Both the position numbers and the translations under genes were made by a program. A DNA stretch of 64,000 bases from Aquila chrysaetos chrysaetos (Eukaryota > Chordata > Aves > Accipitriformes > Accipitridae): assembly GCF_900496995.4 (NCBI RefSeq), contig NC_044019.1, positions 682,001 to 746,000 of the forward strand. Reading direction: 5' to 3'. Below, in pieces: positions 61,001 to 64,000 of this stretch (position 1 is its first letter; each line of letters opens with the position of its first letter). A model generated the notes under the pieces. The model was not told the origin of the DNA. It saw only the letters and a program-made list of their open reading frames with translations, and made no database searches.

Positions 61001-62754
61001 GCCCTCCGTGGCTTTGACAGATGTTCCTGGCACTAAAGCACGAGGATGCTGATTGCTTCTGGTCCAGACAAGGCTGGCTCCTGGGCAGCCGCAGAGCCCC
61101 CGTGTGCCGCGCTGGGAAGGCACAGCCCTGGGAGTGCTCCCTGGCTTTGGCAGGCAATGTCCCCATGAAGAGCCGGTGCTGGGCATCACCTGGGGGGAAC
61201 GCCCGAGACCCCCCAGCCTCCCCCTACATGGCATCCCGGCGTGGAGGTGGTGGGCTACGGCAGCACTGGCGGCTCAGGGGTTAAGGCAGGCGTTAGGGGC
61301 AGAGGGCGAAGAGCTCAGGCTTCACCAGCAGCCTCTGAGACGCTGGAGCATCGATAAGGGCTCCGGAGGCACCAGGGCGTTGTGCGTCCGCTTCCCTTTG
61401 TGCTGTCTGTGGATGTGGATCCCGAAGTCCCGGTGGACGAGAGCCACCCGCCCCGGTGCAGAAGTGCCCAGTTCCTGCCCAGGCAGCCAGGCCAGACCCT
61501 GGGTGCACCTCGGGGCTCTGTGCTCCCGGGGGAGGCCCTGCTTCCCCGTCCTCCCTTTGCCTACGGGAGATGATGGTGTTGAGCCAACGGAAGAGCGACC
61601 TGGGAAGGCTGGCAGGACAAAGTCCCACTGCGAGCTCAAGAGGTGGCACCGTGGCACCTGGAGTCCCAGCAAAGTTGCTAAAATAGGGAGAAATCCTCAT
61701 TTAATTTGGTTCATTTGTTATAATGATTCTTCACCGTGGGCCATATTAAACACTTCAGTGATTTTTGCCTCTAAAACCCTCTTGCAGGGATTGTGATGAA
61801 AGGTATATTTATTGTACTTCAGCTTGGAAAGTTGTTTCAGATGTTTCCAATTCATCAACCAGTTCAGACATCTGTTCCTGGTTGGGGCAGAAAAGCTTAA
61901 CTTGCACACACACACAAAAAGTGCTCATTTTGGAGATTTTTATGATGAGCTTTCTAATCCTAACAAGTTGTCAAATCGTGCTAATAGCCAGGTCACCCCC
62001 GGCCCCCGTCACTCCCGGCTCCAGGTAGGAGCCTGCAGCAGCCGCTCGGCTCCGGGGGCTCAGTGACTCCCCCCCCTGTGCACCCACCGGGGCCGGAGGG
62101 GAGAGACCCCCCGGTGCTGCCCCGCGAGGGGCTGGTCCAGGTGGGCTGTGTCCGGGGCTGCACAGCCAGACCGACGGGCTTGTCTTGGGATTGCAAAATC
62201 TGCCTTTAAGTTGGAACAAAACTGCAATATTTAGAAATACTCCACTACAGAAAATAAAACCTCAAAGCAAATTTTGAGGGAGGGGGCCTGAAACATTTCA
62301 TTGAGGCAAAAATCAATTGCTTTGTTTTGGTTACAACTTTTCAATAAATATAATCTATTTCACTCTACCAAAAAAGGCAGTGAGGTCACTGCAAATAAAA
62401 AATCAAAATGATTCATTCAGAAAATGTCAAAACAGGATGTTTTGATAGTGTCAGCAGTCTGTTTCCAGATTTCTTTCGAAAGATATTTTGGTTAAATCGA
62501 CCAGGTTGCAGGAGGTGCTGTGATTTTGGAAGAACCACATGCTCTGACAGGACATGGGCAGAAACATCTCCCTCCCCTATCACTGGTCCAAAATTTTCTT
62601 CCAGCACTCATTAACACTGGCCGCTAAGAGGGCTGTGACTCTAACGAATCCCAACAGCTCCCATCCCAAAAGCTGAGTCATGAGGCCAAGTTGAAGGCAG
62701 ACACTGTTTGTGCTTTGCAAAAATAAACCCCTCAAATCCAAGTGAGATGCGCGT

Positions 62755-62771
62755 GCACACACACACACACA
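62755..62771 (+). repeat. (CA)8 microsatellite
   Basis: Eight CA repeats followed by AAACA and a C8 run. A smaller CA tract lies at 61902-61914. Confidence 0.9.
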
Positions 62772-63432
62772 AACACCCCCCCGGTCCCCCAAACCCCAGC
62801 AGCTGCTGGGGAGTTAAGGCTCTTGCTTTACCCCTGTTATGTCCTGTACTTTCTGCTCTCCCCCAGGCTCCACCGTGCAGAGCAGGACTGGACCCACTGT
62901 GGGCTCCCATGTGCTCTTGTGATGCCAGGGGGGCAAGAAGAGCCCCCAGCCCCACACAGTGTGCTGCTGAGCGGCAGCTGAGGATACCCCGAGAGCATCA
63001 TTAGGAGCCCTTTGCGGCGCTGACGAACGGCAGCGCCGGGCGGTGCAGAGGCTCAGTCATTGCTGCAGATGCCTTTTGCCTGCAGACACGCTCGCTGAGC
63101 ACACCTGCAGAGGAGGTATGATGGGTGAGCTGAAGGCTTGTTTCCAACACACAGCAAAAGCTGCGTCCTATTGGTAAAAGGCCAATTAGCGCAGGAGCAA
63201 CTGAAAATTACGAACTGCAGGAATTTTGTCCCGATGGTGCAGAGAAATCTTCTCGTGCTCCAGCCAAAGAGAAGGCGAGATGCTCTGAAGGTACCCAAGG
63301 ATGGATCCATCACCCGCAGCCCTGCAGCCAATTGCAACCAGATGCCACTCACACGGGAAGGCTGGGTCGGAGCGAGTGGGTGGCTTAGACCCTGGACCCA
63401 GGCTCTCCCTGGGCTTCAGTACTTCCCCTCAG

Positions 63433-63488
63433 CATTTAATGAGGTCCTGGCAGTTCTTGACATTTAATGAGATTCTGGCAGTCCCCCA
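63433..63488 (+). repeat. 28-bp direct tandem duplication
   Basis: Unit 1 (63433-63460) and unit 2 (63461-63488) both begin CATTTAATGAG and contain TCTGGCAGT or TCCTGGCAGT. They differ at a few positions, so this is a small, moderately old duplication. Confidence 0.85.
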
Positions 63489-64000
63489 GGACTGCCAGGT
63501 CTGGACAGAAAGAACAGAGCCCTGGCAGCGCAGTGCCTCAGCTGCAAGCAGGTGGCAGCTTTGGACATCTGTCTAATGGATAAGCCGTAGGTTTTGGGGG
63601 AGCCAGGGGATCCCATCCCAGGTATGCGCACCAGGGCCTGCTCCTGTCCCCCATCTCGAGGGTTCCAGGGGGCAGTTTTACCCATCTGATGACGGAGGCC
63701 TGAGGCGAGCAGGCTCTGTTCGACCTGGAGCATGTCCAATTTCTCCAGCCTTGCCAATGCGTTTGGTGATGGATGTGACTTTCCAGCATAGCCACGGAGA
63801 GCGAGGAGCAAGGTGCTGCCTGCCACCCCTTCCCGAGGCAGGCGGGGGGGCTGCAGACCCTCTGGGTAGTGCTGGCAGCTCTGGAAACCACCAGCTCCCA
63901 GCACCAGGCTGCTTTCCTGGGAGAGTGGGGCTCCAGGAATGTCAGCTCCTTAATTAATCCTGAGCCTTGTCACCTGCCTGGGGTGTGAACCCCCAGACAC

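Larger units (their letters stand above)
58090..64000. other. Intergenic to the right edge, no gene seen
   Basis: No RSPO1 coding exon (furin-like cysteine-rich repeats or thrombospondin type 1 domain) is recognisable, although RSPO1 is the expected next gene. AT-rich islands lie at about 58.4-58.8, 60.75-60.92 and 62.2-62.5 kb. Confidence 0.55.

Noticed and set aside
16200..64000. RSPO1 coding exons expected from synteny
   Set aside because: No cysteine-rich furin-like or thrombospondin type 1 exon was recognisable on the plus strand. The gene probably begins beyond the window.

Overview
This is vertebrate nuclear DNA, most likely from a bird. The genes are split by short introns with consensus splice sites. 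Interspersed repeats are sparse, and the two I can recognise are CR1 LINE fragments, the typical sauropsid retrotransposon. Base composition swings between GC/CpG-rich blocks and AT-rich islands, as on small avian chromosomes. No prokaryotic, viral or plasmid features were seen.

Two protein-coding genes can be supported, and I assembled both exon by exon. CDCA8 (borealin, a chromosomal passenger complex subunit) lies on the minus strand. It has ten coding exons between 14043 and 10229 and encodes 301 aa. AIRIM (the C1orf109 orthologue, a subunit of the AFG2/SPATA5 AAA+ complex) lies on the plus strand. It has four coding exons between 14229 and 15410 and encodes 210 aa. They are head to head, with 185 bp between the two start codons, inside a CpG island that holds two CCAAT boxes and a CHR element (TTTGAA, minus strand). 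The human genes CDCA8 and C1orf109 are also divergent neighbours (1p34.3), so the pair is conserved synteny. The second AIRIM intron looks like a very short (76 bp) U12-type intron.

Left of CDCA8 (1 to about 9.3 kb) no exon is recognisable. The part next to the gene is AT-rich and probably holds its 3' UTR and alternative poly(A) sites. Right of AIRIM (about 16.2 to 64 kb) lies a 48 kb interval without a recognisable coding exon. By human synteny the next gene should be RSPO1, on the plus strand beyond the right edge, but none of its coding exons is visible here. The interval holds two CR1 fragments, several CpG-rich blocks with no gene, AT-rich islands rich in TAAT-type homeodomain motifs (including a perfect 16-bp palindrome), and many short tandem repeats. 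Two G-rich minisatellites stand out at 57.0 and 57.8 kb, one with a 22-bp period and one with a 6/7-bp period. Most long open frames here are products of GC-rich or repetitive sequence.

No previously undescribed biological system was found. The points most worth checking are the AIRIM minor-class intron, the compact divergent cell-cycle promoter, the candidate enhancer islands and orphan CpG islands, and the minisatellite pair.
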